64,000 nucleotides of DNA. It comes from an uncultured Paracoccaceae bacterium (GTDB lineage Bacteria; Pseudomonadota; Alphaproteobacteria; Rhodobacterales; Rhodobacteraceae). Of the stretch, positions 45,695 through 54,430 are shown piece after piece. A model generated the notes under the pieces. That model was not told the DNA's origin, ran no database searches, and saw nothing but the letters and a program-made list of their open reading frames with translations. The stretch is taken from the NCBI GenBank assembly GCA_943787985.1, contig CALSOO010000004.1, forward strand, positions 496,001 to 560,000, given 5' to 3'. Every line of letters starts with the position of its first letter. The stretch's first letter is position 1. Made by a program: the position numbers and the translations under genes.

Positions 45695-46405
45695 ATGGCT
45701 GAACCACTTGTTTTATTGCCTGGCATGATGTGCGACGCGCGCCTGTTTGGCCCGCAAATCGCAGAACTTTCTGCAGATACCACCATCACGGTCGCCCCTG
45801 TCACACGCGGGGAGCGTATCGAGGAAATTGCCTCGGGCTTGCTGGACGAGTTGCCAGCCCGTTTTGCTTTGGCGGGATTGAGCATGGGGGGCATCGTCGC
45901 GATGGAGCTTTTGCGCCGCGCCCCTGACCGGATCACACGTCTTGCGCTGATGGACACCAACCCTTTGGCCGAAACGCCTGTTGTGGCGGCCGCCCGCGAA
46001 CCCCAGATCATTGGCGCACGCACGGGGCGATTGGAACAGGTCATGCGCGAAGAGATGAAGCCCAATTATCTCGCGCCCGGACCTTACCGCGCCGAAGTGC
46101 TTGAACTGGTGATGGAGATGGCCCTGACCCTTGGTCCTGAGGTGTTTGTGCGTCAGTCACGCGCCTTGCAACGGCGACGGGACCAACAGGGGACATTGCG
46201 CAAATGCAAAGTGCCGACCCTGATTTTATGCGGTGCCCATGATATGCTGTGCCCGATCAAACGGCACACGTTTATGGCTGAACTGACACCGTATGCGGAG
46301 CTTGTGGTGATCGAGGACGCGGGGCATTTGCCCACGTTGGAATGTCCCGATCAAACCACCGCCGCTTTGCGCAAATGGATGACCGCGCCGTTGATGTTGC
46401 GCTAG
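45695..46405 (+). CDS. Alpha/beta hydrolase
   Basis: A 236-residue serine hydrolase. LVLLPGMMCDARLF is the opening strand and oxyanion loop, AGLSMGGIVAMELL the nucleophile elbow (Ser near residue 70), CGAHDMLCP the acid Asp and DAGHLPTLECP the His, so the triad is complete. No export signal. The group includes esterases and menaquinone-pathway MenH-like proteins; substrate cannot be assigned. The ATG at 45695 starts MAEPLVLLPG. A bidirectional hairpin at 46435 separates it from the converging phaZ gene. Confidence 0.8.
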   Translation: MAEPLVLLPGMMCDARLFGPQIAELSADTTITVAPVTRGERIEEIASGLLDELPARFALAGLSMGGIVAMELLRRAPDRITRLALMDTNPLAETPVVAAAREPQIIGARTGRLEQVMREEMKPNYLAPGPYRAEVLELVMEMALTLGPEVFVRQSRALQRRRDQQGTLRKCKVPTLILCGAHDMLCPIKRHTFMAELTPYAELVVIEDAGHLPTLECPDQTTAALRKWMTAPLMLR

Positions 46406-46434
46406 AGCGTTCCTACCTCGAACCGCAAAACGCA

Positions 46435-46458
46435 AAACGCGGACCGAAGCCCGCGTTT
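46435..46458. terminator. Bidirectional terminator hairpin between hydrolase and phaZ
   Basis: AAACGCGG and CCGCGTTT form an eight-base-pair stem with flanking A and T runs on both sides, between two converging stops (46405 and 46502). Confidence 0.7.
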
Positions 46459-46501
46459 GTCAATATCGCTGTGTCAGCGTCGTCGCTATGCCTGCTGCCT
46501 T

Positions 46502-47782
46502 TTAAGCTGCGGCGTTTTTGTTGGCTGGTTTCTTTACAGGCTTTTTCGCAATCCCACCGTTGGAATTGATGAAGCCCATCACCAAGGGGCGGATGTTGTT
46601 GCGCCATCCGCTGCCCGCAAAGATGCCGTAGTGACCTGCCCCCGGCTCAACGTGGCTGGCTTTGAGCTTGTCTGGCAAACCTGTGCACAGGTCTAGTGCC
46701 GCGATGCATTGGCCCGGCGCGGAAATGTCGTCATTTGCACCCTCAACGGTTTTGACGGCGACGGTGGTGATCTTGCCGATATCGACCTTTTTGCCGTTCA
46801 CCACGAACTGGTTTTTCGCGATTTCACCGTTTTTAAAGATACGGTCGACAGTGGACAGGTAGAATTCCGCGGTCATGTCCATAACGGCGAGGTATTCGTC
46901 GTAGAACTTGTTGTGTTTGTCATGTTCGGACGCTTCACCGCGGGCGGCGCGGCTGATTTGATCCGTGAAGGCTTTGGCGTGTTTTTCGCCGTTCATCGAG
47001 ATGAAAGAGCTGAGCTGCAAAAGGCCCGGATACACTTTGCGCCCCACCCCTTTGTGTTTGAAGCCGACGCGCTGGATCATGGTTTCTTCCAGTTGGCCCA
47101 TTGTCATACGGTGCCCGAAGTCGGTCACGTCTGTTGCATTGGCATCGGGATCAATCGGGCCGCCGATGAGTGTCAACGAGCGCGGCTGCGCTTTGGGGTC
47201 TTCTTCGGCAAGGTAGGCTGTGGCCGCCAAGGTCAGCGGGGCGGGTTGGCACACGGCGATCACATGCGTGTCGGGGCCAAGGTGGCGCAGATAGTCCACC
47301 AGATACATTGTGTAGTCTTCGATATCGAACTTGCCCGCGCTGACAGGAATGTCGCGCGCATTGTGCCAATCGGTGACGTAAAGTTCGCAATCCGGCAGCA
47401 GCGAATGCACGGTGGAGCGCAGCAAAGTTGCGTAGTGGCCCGACATGGGGGCGACCAGCAAGACGCGCGGCTTTTTGGAAACGCGCCGTGCAACGCTGAA
47501 ATGGATCAGATCGCCAAAGTCGCCTTCGAGTTCTTTTTCGACGGTGATGAGACGGTCCTTGCCGGAGGCGCCGACGATTGTGGGGATATCCCAATCCGGT
47601 TTTACAGTCATGCGTTGGAATGTCCGTTCCGTCACTTCGCCCCAAGCGCGCATCATATCCAACGCAGGGTTTGGGAAGAAGGACATCGCAGGGTATGATC
47701 CCATTGCGAGCGCCGATGCACCCAGCCACTGATTCGTGTTTCTGATGGTTTCCATCAGGTCGTAAGTGGCCATATACCGCAT
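46502..47782 (-). CDS. phaZ: Intracellular PHA depolymerase
   Basis: PhaZ breaks stored polyhydroxyalkanoate into hydroxy acids in the cytoplasm. The 426-residue protein shows the family N-terminus MRYMATYDLMETIRNTNQW and SGHYATLLRSTVHSLLPD. The nucleophile Cys is in HVIAVCQPAPLTLAA near residue 178, as in the short-chain intracellular group. The His is in VEPGAGHYGIFAG near the end. The tail is Lys- and Ala-rich (KKPVKKPANKNAAA), like phasin tails, possibly for granule binding. It diverges from phaC across PhaR-type sites. Confidence 0.93.
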   Translation of the reverse strand: MRYMATYDLMETIRNTNQWLGASALAMGSYPAMSFFPNPALDMMRAWGEVTERTFQRMTVKPDWDIPTIVGASGKDRLITVEKELEGDFGDLIHFSVARRVSKKPRVLLVAPMSGHYATLLRSTVHSLLPDCELYVTDWHNARDIPVSAGKFDIEDYTMYLVDYLRHLGPDTHVIAVCQPAPLTLAATAYLAEEDPKAQPRSLTLIGGPIDPDANATDVTDFGHRMTMGQLEETMIQRVGFKHKGVGRKVYPGLLQLSSFISMNGEKHAKAFTDQISRAARGEASEHDKHNKFYDEYLAVMDMTAEFYLSTVDRIFKNGEIAKNQFVVNGKKVDIGKITTVAVKTVEGANDDISAPGQCIAALDLCTGLPDKLKASHVEPGAGHYGIFAGSGWRNNIRPLVMGFINSNGGIAKKPVKKPANKNAAA

Positions 47783-47852
47783 TTGGAGCTCCTGTTTTCA
47801 CTGGTTTAGGGCGACTTTGCGTCGTTTTGCCCCTTTGTAACCAGATTATGAA

Positions 47853-47884
47853 TGCTGCATCTGCAATAAAATGCTGCACCTGCG
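47853..47884. promoter_or_regulatory. Paired PhaR-type operators between phaZ and phaC
   Basis: TGCTGCATCTGCA (47853-47865) and TGCTGCACCTGCG (47872-47884) are near-identical and 19 bases apart in the 124-base divergent region. TGC-rich CTGCN3-4GCAG-like sites are the known targets of PhaR in Paracoccus. They lie 23-54 bases before the phaC ATG. Confidence 0.75.
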
Positions 47885-47906
47885 AAGATACGAGGGAAAG
47901 ATTAAT

Positions 47907-49712
47907 ATGACAACCAAAGACACCGTCGATACGGAAATCTCTGGAGAGAACCTCGAAAAACTCAACGAAAATCTACGTAAAGTTGAATTGTTGTCCAAGC
48001 GATTGACCGATGTGATGCAGAACCGCACCACTCATCAAAAGAGCCTGGATGGACCGGATCAGGCTTTATTCACCCAAGCTGCGGGCGCCTATTGGGCGGA
48101 AGCGACGCAAAATCCTGCCAAAGTTCTGGAGCACCAGTTGGACTATTGGTCCAAGACGGTGAAGCATTTTGTCGAAGCCCAGCAGACCCTCGCCAAGGGC
48201 AAACTGGAAGCGCCCGAGGACAACAGCCCAAAGGACCGCCGCTTTGGCAATCCGTTGTGGGAGACACATCCCTATTTCAATTTCGTAAAGCAGCAGTACC
48301 AGATCAACGCAGCCGCATTGGCCCAAGCGGTTGAGGATGTGGGGGATATGGAGCCGCTTGAAAAACAGCGCCTCACGTATTTCAGCCGCCAGATCATCGA
48401 CATGATGAGCCCGACCAACTTTTTGGCCACCAACCCCGACGCGCTGGAAAAAGCTGTCGCCACAGAAGGCGAAAGCCTTGTGACGGGTCTTGAGAACCTT
48501 ATCAGCGACCTAGAGGCCAACAACGGTGAATTGGTCGTAAAACTCGCGGATGAAAACGCATTCGAGTTGGGGCGCAACATCGCCACCACCCCGGGCAAGG
48601 TCGTGTACCGCAACCGGATGATGGAGCTGATCCAATACGAACCGACCACAAAGAAGGTGCATGCCACGCCTGTCATCTGCTTCCCGCCGTGGATCAACAA
48701 ATACTATATCCTCGATCTCAAAGCCGAGAACAGCTTTGTGAAATGGGTGACGGATCAGGGGTACACGCTGTTTGTGGTCTCCTGGATCAACCCTGACGCC
48801 ACCTACGCGGACATCGGTTTGGAAGAGTACATCGAAGAGGGCTACATCACGGCCGTCAATGAAGTGAAGGCGATCACTGGCGAAGAGCAAGTCAACACCA
48901 TCGGCTATTGCATTGCAGGCACCACATTGTCGCTGACCTTGTCGCTTCTCAAGCAACGGGGGGATACGTCGATCAAGTCGGCCACTTTCTTTACCGCGCT
49001 GACCGATTTTTCCGATCAGGGGGAATTCACGCCGTTTTTGCAAAATGACTTTATTGACGGGATCGAGGCGGAAGTGGATGACAAAGGGGTTTTGCCCTCG
49101 ATTGTCATGGCGCGCACGTTCTCGTTTTTACGCTCCAACGACCTTGTCTATACCCCTGCGATCAAAAGCTACATGATGGGAGAGACCCCGCCCGCCTTTG
49201 ACCTGCTGTATTGGAACGGGGACGGGGCGAATTTGCCGGGCAAAATGGCAATGCAATATTTGCGGGGCCTGTGTCAGCGCAACGAGTTGGCCACCACGGG
49301 TTTTGATTTGATGGGGCACCATTTGGTGTTGGACGAGGTTGATGTGCCGATCTGTGCGATTGCTTGTGAGTCCGATCACATCGCACCATGGAAAGACAGC
49401 TATCGTGGAATCCAGAAGATGGGCGCGCAGAGCAAGACCTTTATCATGACCCAGTCGGGCCATATCGCAGGCATCGTAAACCCGCCCAGCAAGAAGAAAT
49501 ACGGGCACTATACGAATGAGGACACGACCCTCAGCCATGAAGACTGGCTGGAGGGCGCGGATTTCCATGAGGGGTCGTGGTGGCCGCGTTGGGAAAGCTG
49601 GCTCAAGGCGCTTTCTGGCAAACAGGTTCCTGCGCGCACTCCGGGGGACGCGGCGCACCCGATTTTGTGCGATGCACCCGGCACCTATGTGGAAGGGCGT
49701 GCGCCCAAGTAA
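47907..49712 (+). CDS. phaC: Class I polyhydroxyalkanoate synthase
   Basis: PhaC polymerises (R)-3-hydroxyacyl-CoA into PHA. The product is 601 residues. The catalytic Cys is in TIGYCIAGTTLSLTLS near residue 337 (lipase-box-like GxCxG, here with Ala before Gly). PVICFPPWINKYYILDL and ACESDHIAPWKDSY carry the usual active-site surroundings, with Asp in the latter and His in FIMTQSGHIAGIVNPP. Class I follows from length and the absence of PhaE. The ATG at 47907 follows GAGGGAAAG; the open frame upstream runs through the operator region. phaP follows after 308 bases. Confidence 0.96.
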   Translation: MTTKDTVDTEISGENLEKLNENLRKVELLSKRLTDVMQNRTTHQKSLDGPDQALFTQAAGAYWAEATQNPAKVLEHQLDYWSKTVKHFVEAQQTLAKGKLEAPEDNSPKDRRFGNPLWETHPYFNFVKQQYQINAAALAQAVEDVGDMEPLEKQRLTYFSRQIIDMMSPTNFLATNPDALEKAVATEGESLVTGLENLISDLEANNGELVVKLADENAFELGRNIATTPGKVVYRNRMMELIQYEPTTKKVHATPVICFPPWINKYYILDLKAENSFVKWVTDQGYTLFVVSWINPDATYADIGLEEYIEEGYITAVNEVKAITGEEQVNTIGYCIAGTTLSLTLSLLKQRGDTSIKSATFFTALTDFSDQGEFTPFLQNDFIDGIEAEVDDKGVLPSIVMARTFSFLRSNDLVYTPAIKSYMMGETPPAFDLLYWNGDGANLPGKMAMQYLRGLCQRNELATTGFDLMGHHLVLDEVDVPICAIACESDHIAPWKDSYRGIQKMGAQSKTFIMTQSGHIAGIVNPPSKKKYGHYTNEDTTLSHEDWLEGADFHEGSWWPRWESWLKALSGKQVPARTPGDAAHPILCDAPGTYVEGRAPK

Positions 49713-49851
49713 TGCCGCGGTGCCGCATTTCGGTGAGGTGAGTCGGGTTCGGGCGCGCGGATTCGGGGTGGTTTTCCAGATTTTGAGGTTAATTTTAAAC
49801 CTGAGATTGTGGAGATTGTCCTGAATTCTTTGAGGGGATGTGGCTTGAATC

Positions 49852-49880
49852 TTGACATCTCATTGATTTTATTTGGTTAT
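49852..49880 (+). promoter_or_regulatory. Probable sigma70-type promoter of phaP
   Basis: TTGACA at 49852-49857 is a perfect -35, followed after 17 bases by GGTTAT (three of six consensus matches) at 49875-49880. The surrounding 300-base gap 49713-50020 is A+T-rich and holds no gene. The PhaR-type sites at 49910-49951 lie just downstream of the expected start, a position that would block transcription. Confidence 0.5.
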
Positions 49881-49909
49881 TTCTGAATATCCTGTCGTGA
49901 AAAATATTA

Positions 49910-49951
49910 TGCCGCAGTGCAGAATAAAACTTGAAATGCCGCAGCGCAGCA
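49910..49951. promoter_or_regulatory. Paired PhaR-type operators upstream of phaP
   Basis: TGCCGCAGTGCA (49910-49921) and TGCCGCAGCGCAGCA (49937-49951) repeat 27 bases apart, 70-110 bases before the phaP ATG. They share the TGC/GCA-rich core with the phaC and phaR sites. Confidence 0.7.
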
Positions 49952-50020
49952 TCTATGTTCATTTCAGACGAGAAACGAGGCACCCTCCCAAACGCCTCCT
50001 GATATTTAAGGTTTAAGAAA

Positions 50021-50464
50021 ATGGCTAACACACAAGATTTCACCGCGATGTTCAAAGACGTAATGGGTTCCTTCCCTGTTGACACAACAGCCATGGACGA
50101 CGCGTTCAAAACATCCGCTTCCTTGAACGAGAAACTCTCCGGTGTGGCTCTTGAAGCTGCCGAGAAATCCGCAGAAGTGTCTTCCACATGGGCGAAAACA
50201 ACGTTCACCAAATTGGCCGACATGTCCAAAGCCAAAGCAGAGCCAGCTGACTACGCCAAAGCAATGACAGACTTCGCATCTGCTTCTGCTGAAGTTGCTG
50301 CCGAGAACATGGCCGCTTTCGCTGAAATCGCGCAAAAAGTTCAAATGGAAACAGTTGAATTGATGATGGCAGCTGGCAAAGACATCTCCGAAGATGCAAC
50401 CGCCGCTGTGAACAAAGCGACAAAAGAAGTTAAAACTGCAGCGAAAAAAGCCGCAGCAAAGTAA
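50021..50464 (+). CDS. phaP: Phasin
   Basis: PhaP coats PHA granules and limits their coalescence. The 147-residue protein is all-helical and amphipathic, with few aromatic residues (KTSASLNEKLSGVALEAAEK, ASAEVAAENMAAFAEIAQKV) and an Ala/Lys-rich tail (VKTAAKKAAAK). This matches the phasin_2 type of alphaproteobacteria. Codon use is highly biased toward a few codons (AAA, GCT, TTC), consistent with very high expression. It has its own promoter region with PhaR-type sites and ends in a strong terminator. Confidence 0.92.
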   Translation: MANTQDFTAMFKDVMGSFPVDTTAMDDAFKTSASLNEKLSGVALEAAEKSAEVSSTWAKTTFTKLADMSKAKAEPADYAKAMTDFASASAEVAAENMAAFAEIAQKVQMETVELMMAAGKDISEDATAAVNKATKEVKTAAKKAAAK

Positions 50465-50523
50465 GCGTTTCCTCTACGACGCATTCATCGCATATTCTCC
50501 TCCCTGATATATGCGATCAGACT

Positions 50524-50551
50524 GGCGAGCCCTTTGCGGGGCTCGCCTTTT
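50524..50551 (+). terminator. Rho-independent terminator of phaP
   Basis: GGCGAGCCC and GGGCTCGCC form a nine-base-pair stem with a six-base loop, followed by TTTTGC. It lies 59 bases after phaP and just before the converging LysR gene stop. Confidence 0.85.
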
Positions 50552-50556
50552 GCATT

Positions 50557-51447
50557 TCAAACCCCCTTGGCCAGTTGGCGTAACCCGTCACGCAGGTGGT
50601 CGAATACCCTCCGGATGCGCGGCGTGTGCCGCAACTCTGGATGTGCTGTGAGCCACACAGGGATGCTGGCCACGGGGGCGGGTCCGGACAGGTTGATCAC
50701 AGTGTCATCCGCGTCCCCGATCGTCATTTGGTTAAAGCCGACCCCGAACCCGGCACGCACCATTTGCCAGCACACAACTTGATCGTCAGAGCGGAACTTG
50801 AAGCTGTCCCGGCTCACTTTGAAGCCATGCGCGCGCAGACCGTCAATGATCAATGTACTGCGGTCATACCCGATCAGATCACATGTCATCAGGTCATCTA
50901 CAGTTTTGAATGCGCCGTGCCGTTCCAAATAGCTGTGCGCGCCGTAAGCCGCGATGGGCATATCGCCAACGTGCTGCGTGATCATGTCGTTTTGCGTCGG
51001 ACGATACATGCGCAGCGCAATGTCTGCTTCGCGCCGTGACAGGTTGTTTGTCTCGTCCGAGGCGACAACTTCGATGGCCAGTTCAGGGTGGGCAGCGTGC
51101 AGCGGGACAAGCAGATCAGGCAATATATAGGTCGCCATGATCTGGCTGGCGGTGATGCGCACGGTCCCGTTCAGATCTTGGGCGCGCCCCTCACGGACCA
51201 TCGACAGTTTGGCGGCGGCGTCTGCCATGGTTTGTGTGTGCTCTAGCAGATCAAGTCCGCCTGATGTCAGGGTGACCCCCGCTTTGCTGCGCTCAAAAAC
51301 GCGGTATCCAAGCTGTTGTTCTAGAATGGAAATATGGCGACTTAGGGTGGGTTGGCTGCGCTTTGTCGCTTTTGCAGCAGCTGACAACGAGCCGTGTTGG
51401 GCCACAGCGCTGAAGGTTTTGAGAAGGGACCAGTTCATTTCATCCAT
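50557..51447 (-). CDS. LysR family transcriptional regulator
   Basis: A 296-residue LysR protein. The N-terminal winged helix (WSLLKTFSAVAQHGSLSAAA with TLSRHISILEQQLGYRVFER, residues 5-55) is followed by a periplasmic-binding-like effector domain. It is divergent from the NAD(P)-binding oxidoreductase at 51541, the usual arrangement in which the regulator controls its neighbour. The 93-base A+T-rich gap should hold its operator. It separates phaP from phaR, an insertion into an otherwise tight PHA region. The effector is unknown. Confidence 0.88.
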   Translation of the reverse strand: MDEMNWSLLKTFSAVAQHGSLSAAAKATKRSQPTLSRHISILEQQLGYRVFERSKAGVTLTSGGLDLLEHTQTMADAAAKLSMVREGRAQDLNGTVRITASQIMATYILPDLLVPLHAAHPELAIEVVASDETNNLSRREADIALRMYRPTQNDMITQHVGDMPIAAYGAHSYLERHGAFKTVDDLMTCDLIGYDRSTLIIDGLRAHGFKVSRDSFKFRSDDQVVCWQMVRAGFGVGFNQMTIGDADDTVINLSGPAPVASIPVWLTAHPELRHTPRIRRVFDHLRDGLRQLAKGV

Positions 51448-51540
51448 CCATTTTTGAATAGAATAACTAATTTTTGGTCAAATGATATTTATTTTTGACT
51501 TATATAATATGGGTTCAGTTCAAAAACGAAAGGATGCGAT

Positions 51541-52446
51541 ATGTCAAAAGTAGTGGTTCTCGGAGCGAAGGGGCGGTTTGGGCGCGCGGCGGTTGTCGCA
51601 TTCAAAGCTGCAGGCTGGAGCGTACGCGAGGTGGCGCGCAATTGGGACGGGCAGGGCGATGCAGGGGGGGACCGCGTCACCTGTGATGTGCTCGACGAAA
51701 GCGCGTTGGTGCAAGCTGTTTTAGGATGCGACGTTATCGTGCATGCGGTGCACGCACCTTACGAGGATTGGGCCACTGTCCTGCCGTCGATCACCAAGAG
51801 CATCATAAACGCAGCGCATGCGTCAGGTGCGACAGTTCTGATTCCCGGAAATGTGTACAACTACGGTGCCGATTGTCCTTTGGTCTTGCACGAGCAAACA
51901 CCGTGGCGTCCGACCAGTCAAAAAGGGAAATTGCGTGTCGAAATGGAAAACAGTTTTCGTGCATCCGGTGTGCGCACGATTGTGATCCGCGGCGGCGATT
52001 ACATTGAAAAGGAAAAAACCGGAAACTGGTTTGACAGCCACATCGCCGTCAAAGCCCGCAAAGGACGGTTTGTATATCCTGCTGAGTTGGATATCCCCCA
52101 TGCATGGGCATATTTGCCCGATATGGCGCGGGCTGGCGCAGCATTGTGTGAAAAGCGTGCACAGTTTTCTGCCTTTGAAGAGTTCGGGTTTGAAGGGTTC
52201 GGGATCACCGGCCAACAGATGGCCGACGGTATCGGGCAAGCTATTGGAGTTCCACAGAAAACGTCAGGATTTCCTTGGCCCGTTTTGCGTCTTTTAGGTC
52301 TGTTCAGTCCTGCAATGCGCGAAGTTCTGGAGATGCGGTATCTTTGGGGGACCCCTCATGTGGTGGATGGAACCAAGCTGAGGGAAACCTTGCCCGCGTA
52401 TCAGCCCACGCCTTTGCTGGACGCGCTTAAGATGTCTGCGCCGTAA
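51541..52446 (+). CDS. NAD(P)-binding oxidoreductase (NmrA/epimerase-like)
   Basis: A 301-residue Rossmann-fold protein. VVLGAKGRFGRAAVVAFKAAG at the N-terminus holds the GxxGxxG nucleotide loop. HAVHAPYEDW and IPGNVYNYGADCPLVLHEQT resemble the extended short-chain dehydrogenase/NAD-dependent epimerase group, although the YxxxK catalytic pair is not clear. PYEDW...PSITKSIINAA supports an atypical SDR of the NmrA type, possibly sensing or reducing. It is divergently paired with the LysR gene, which probably controls it. Confidence 0.78.
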   Translation: MSKVVVLGAKGRFGRAAVVAFKAAGWSVREVARNWDGQGDAGGDRVTCDVLDESALVQAVLGCDVIVHAVHAPYEDWATVLPSITKSIINAAHASGATVLIPGNVYNYGADCPLVLHEQTPWRPTSQKGKLRVEMENSFRASGVRTIVIRGGDYIEKEKTGNWFDSHIAVKARKGRFVYPAELDIPHAWAYLPDMARAGAALCEKRAQFSAFEEFGFEGFGITGQQMADGIGQAIGVPQKTSGFPWPVLRLLGLFSPAMREVLEMRYLWGTPHVVDGTKLRETLPAYQPTPLLDALKMSAP

Positions 52447-52504
52447 ACGACATACGCTTGCGTATGCTTTGCATCCTTTCCTTTTGATCCTTGATCTGCC
52501 TAAG

Positions 52505-52539
52505 CTGCGGTGCAGCACTTCTATTGGTGCATTGCAGCA
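52505..52539. promoter_or_regulatory. Paired PhaR-type operators upstream of phaR
   Basis: CTGCGGTGCAGCA (52505-52517) and TGCATTGCAGCA (52528-52539) lie 21-55 bases before the phaR start and share the TGC/GCA core of the other two sites. This points to autoregulation of phaR. Confidence 0.7.
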
Positions 52540-52559
52540 CAACTTCGGGGAGAAACATC

Positions 52560-53138
52560 GTGGCCGCCACTCAAACACCACTTCTCATCAAGCGATATGC
52601 CAGCCGTAGGCTGTATAACACCGAAACCAGCGATTACGTCACGCTTGAAGACATCGCCGGTTTTATCCGTGATGGCCGCGAGGTCAAAATCATTGATCTG
52701 AAATCCGGTGACGATCTGACCCGCCAGTATTTGTTGCAGATCATTGCAGAGCACGAAAGCCGTGGTGAAAGCGTTCTGCCGGTGGATGTCTTGAACGATC
52801 TGGTCCGCAGCTATATGGGCGGGGGCAAGTCTGTTGTGCCGCAGTTCTTGCAAGCGTCGTTTGATATGTTGCGCGACGGGCAAAGCAAGATGATGGAGAA
52901 CATGACAACCATCAATCCCGCCATTCCTGTTGTGCCCAAGATCCCGGGGATGGAGATGATGCAAGCACAGCAAGCGGCCTTTTTAAAGGCCATGACCGGT
53001 GGTATTTCGGGCGGTTGGACAGGCGGTGCTGCCGCCGAAGATTCTGAAGAGCCCCCAAAGCCTGACTCGACGGAAGATCTGGATGCGATCAAGCAGCAGT
53101 TGGCAGAGCTTCAGGCGAAGCTGTCCAAACTCAGCTAG
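52560..53138 (+). CDS. phaR: PHA synthesis repressor PhaR
   Basis: PhaR represses phaP and other PHA genes and is released by binding PHA granules. The product is 192 residues from the GTG at 52560, which has GGGGAGAAA upstream. The conserved N-terminal DNA-binding region (LLIKRYASRRLYNTETSDYV and VTLEDIAGFIRDGREV) is intact, followed by VLNDLVRSYMGGGKSVVPQF. The C-terminus ends in a helical region (LDAIKQQLAELQAKLSKLS) likely for oligomers. It converges with the DegT gene with a four-base overlap. Confidence 0.94.
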   Translation: MAATQTPLLIKRYASRRLYNTETSDYVTLEDIAGFIRDGREVKIIDLKSGDDLTRQYLLQIIAEHESRGESVLPVDVLNDLVRSYMGGGKSVVPQFLQASFDMLRDGQSKMMENMTTINPAIPVVPKIPGMEMMQAQQAAFLKAMTGGISGGWTGGAAAEDSEEPPKPDSTEDLDAIKQQLAELQAKLSKLS

Positions 53139-54334
53139 GTTCCATAGGCCAGCGGCGCATCATGCGGCGCGGCCAATGCTGTGTCCAAAGCCTTTAATAG
53201 GGCGTCACTTACACTGTCGAGCTCCGTTGTTGGCAGGCGCACAGGCAGTCGCACATCACAGGCGCGCATCAACATGCGTTTGGTTTGGGGCAGCTTTGGC
53301 AGGTCCTTGATAAATTGCCAGTTCCAGAACGCACGTGCGTTGTCCTCACTCAGTCCAAAGACTTGCACTTTGACCCCGGTTTTGGCGGCTTCGGCAATAA
53401 ATCCATACACCTGCGTATCGTCCATACCAATCAGGTTGAACTGAATGGAATCTGGCGCGCGTTCTTCCCCGTTGAGAGGCAAAGGCACTTGGATGTGCGG
53501 CGATTGCTGTATGCGTGCTGCGAGGTAGTCGTGATTGCGCCGCCCGTTTTGCACCCGTGTCTGCAGGTGAGGCAATTGAGGGCGGATCACGGCGGCGGAC
53601 AGGTTGGACAGCCGCAAATTGTAGAGCGGCAATTTATTTTGCCACGTGGCAAAGGCGTCTTGAAGCACAGGGTGTTTTTTCCAGTTGTGCTCATATGCGC
53701 CGGACATAATGATTGCCCGCGCCACCAGATCGGCATCATCGGTGATCAGGATGCCACCTTCGCCAGCGTTGATCATTTTGTACGATTGAAACGAGAAGCA
53801 CCCGACCTTGCCAATCGTGCCGATGTTGCGCCCGTGCCATGTAGTGCCAAGCGAATGGGCGGCGTCCTCGATCACTGGAATACCTGCGTCATCACACAGC
53901 GCCATCACAGCATCCATGTCAGATGTGTGTCCGCGCATGTGGCTGATAATAACGGCTTTGACGGAGGGCAGCTTGGCGGCAAAGTCTTTGAGATCAACGC
54001 GGTAGTCAGTCCCGACCTCACATAACACCGGCAGGCAATCGGCGTGGATCACGGCGGAAGGCACTGCGGCGAACGTAAATCCGGGGATCAACACACGTGC
54101 ATCGCGCGGCAGTCCAAGGGCTTTGAGCGACAGGAACAATGCAGCAGAGCAGGAGGACACAGCCAATGCGTATTTACTGCCCATCAACTGGGCGAATTCG
54201 GCTTCCAATAGGGAAACAGGCGCTGCGTCCGCGGCTGTGTAGCGGAACAGGTCGCCCGTTTGCATCAAACGGTCAATTTCGGCGCGCGCAGCTTGCGGGA
54301 TCGGGTCTGCATCATGCATGTTTGGCAGTGTCAT
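53135..54334 (-). CDS. DegT/DnrJ/EryC1/StrS-family PLP aminotransferase
   Basis: A 399-residue sugar-aminotransferase-type PLP enzyme. The PLP lysine lies in GCFSFQSYKMINAGEGG near residue 190. VIEDAAHSLGTTWHGRNIG (cofactor Asp) precedes it, and IPGFTFAAVPSAVIHAD is at the substrate end. Members act on nucleotide-linked keto-sugars in polysaccharide or antibiotic assembly, but no sugar-nucleotide genes are nearby, so its pathway is open. It is the only gene of that type in the window and is convergent with phaR. Confidence 0.82.
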   Translation of the reverse strand: MTLPNMHDADPIPQAARAEIDRLMQTGDLFRYTAADAAPVSLLEAEFAQLMGSKYALAVSSCSAALFLSLKALGLPRDARVLIPGFTFAAVPSAVIHADCLPVLCEVGTDYRVDLKDFAAKLPSVKAVIISHMRGHTSDMDAVMALCDDAGIPVIEDAAHSLGTTWHGRNIGTIGKVGCFSFQSYKMINAGEGGILITDDADLVARAIIMSGAYEHNWKKHPVLQDAFATWQNKLPLYNLRLSNLSAAVIRPQLPHLQTRVQNGRRNHDYLAARIQQSPHIQVPLPLNGEERAPDSIQFNLIGMDDTQVYGFIAEAAKTGVKVQVFGLSEDNARAFWNWQFIKDLPKLPQTKRMLMRACDVRLPVRLPTTELDSVSDALLKALDTALAAPHDAPLAYGT

Positions 54335-54430
54335 ATTCGTTTCCCTTATGTGCAGTATTCTGGATGATTAATACACGTTAAGGATTTTGCCAATTGATTT
54401 CTGTGTCCAGCGGCGGTTTGACGCTATCGG

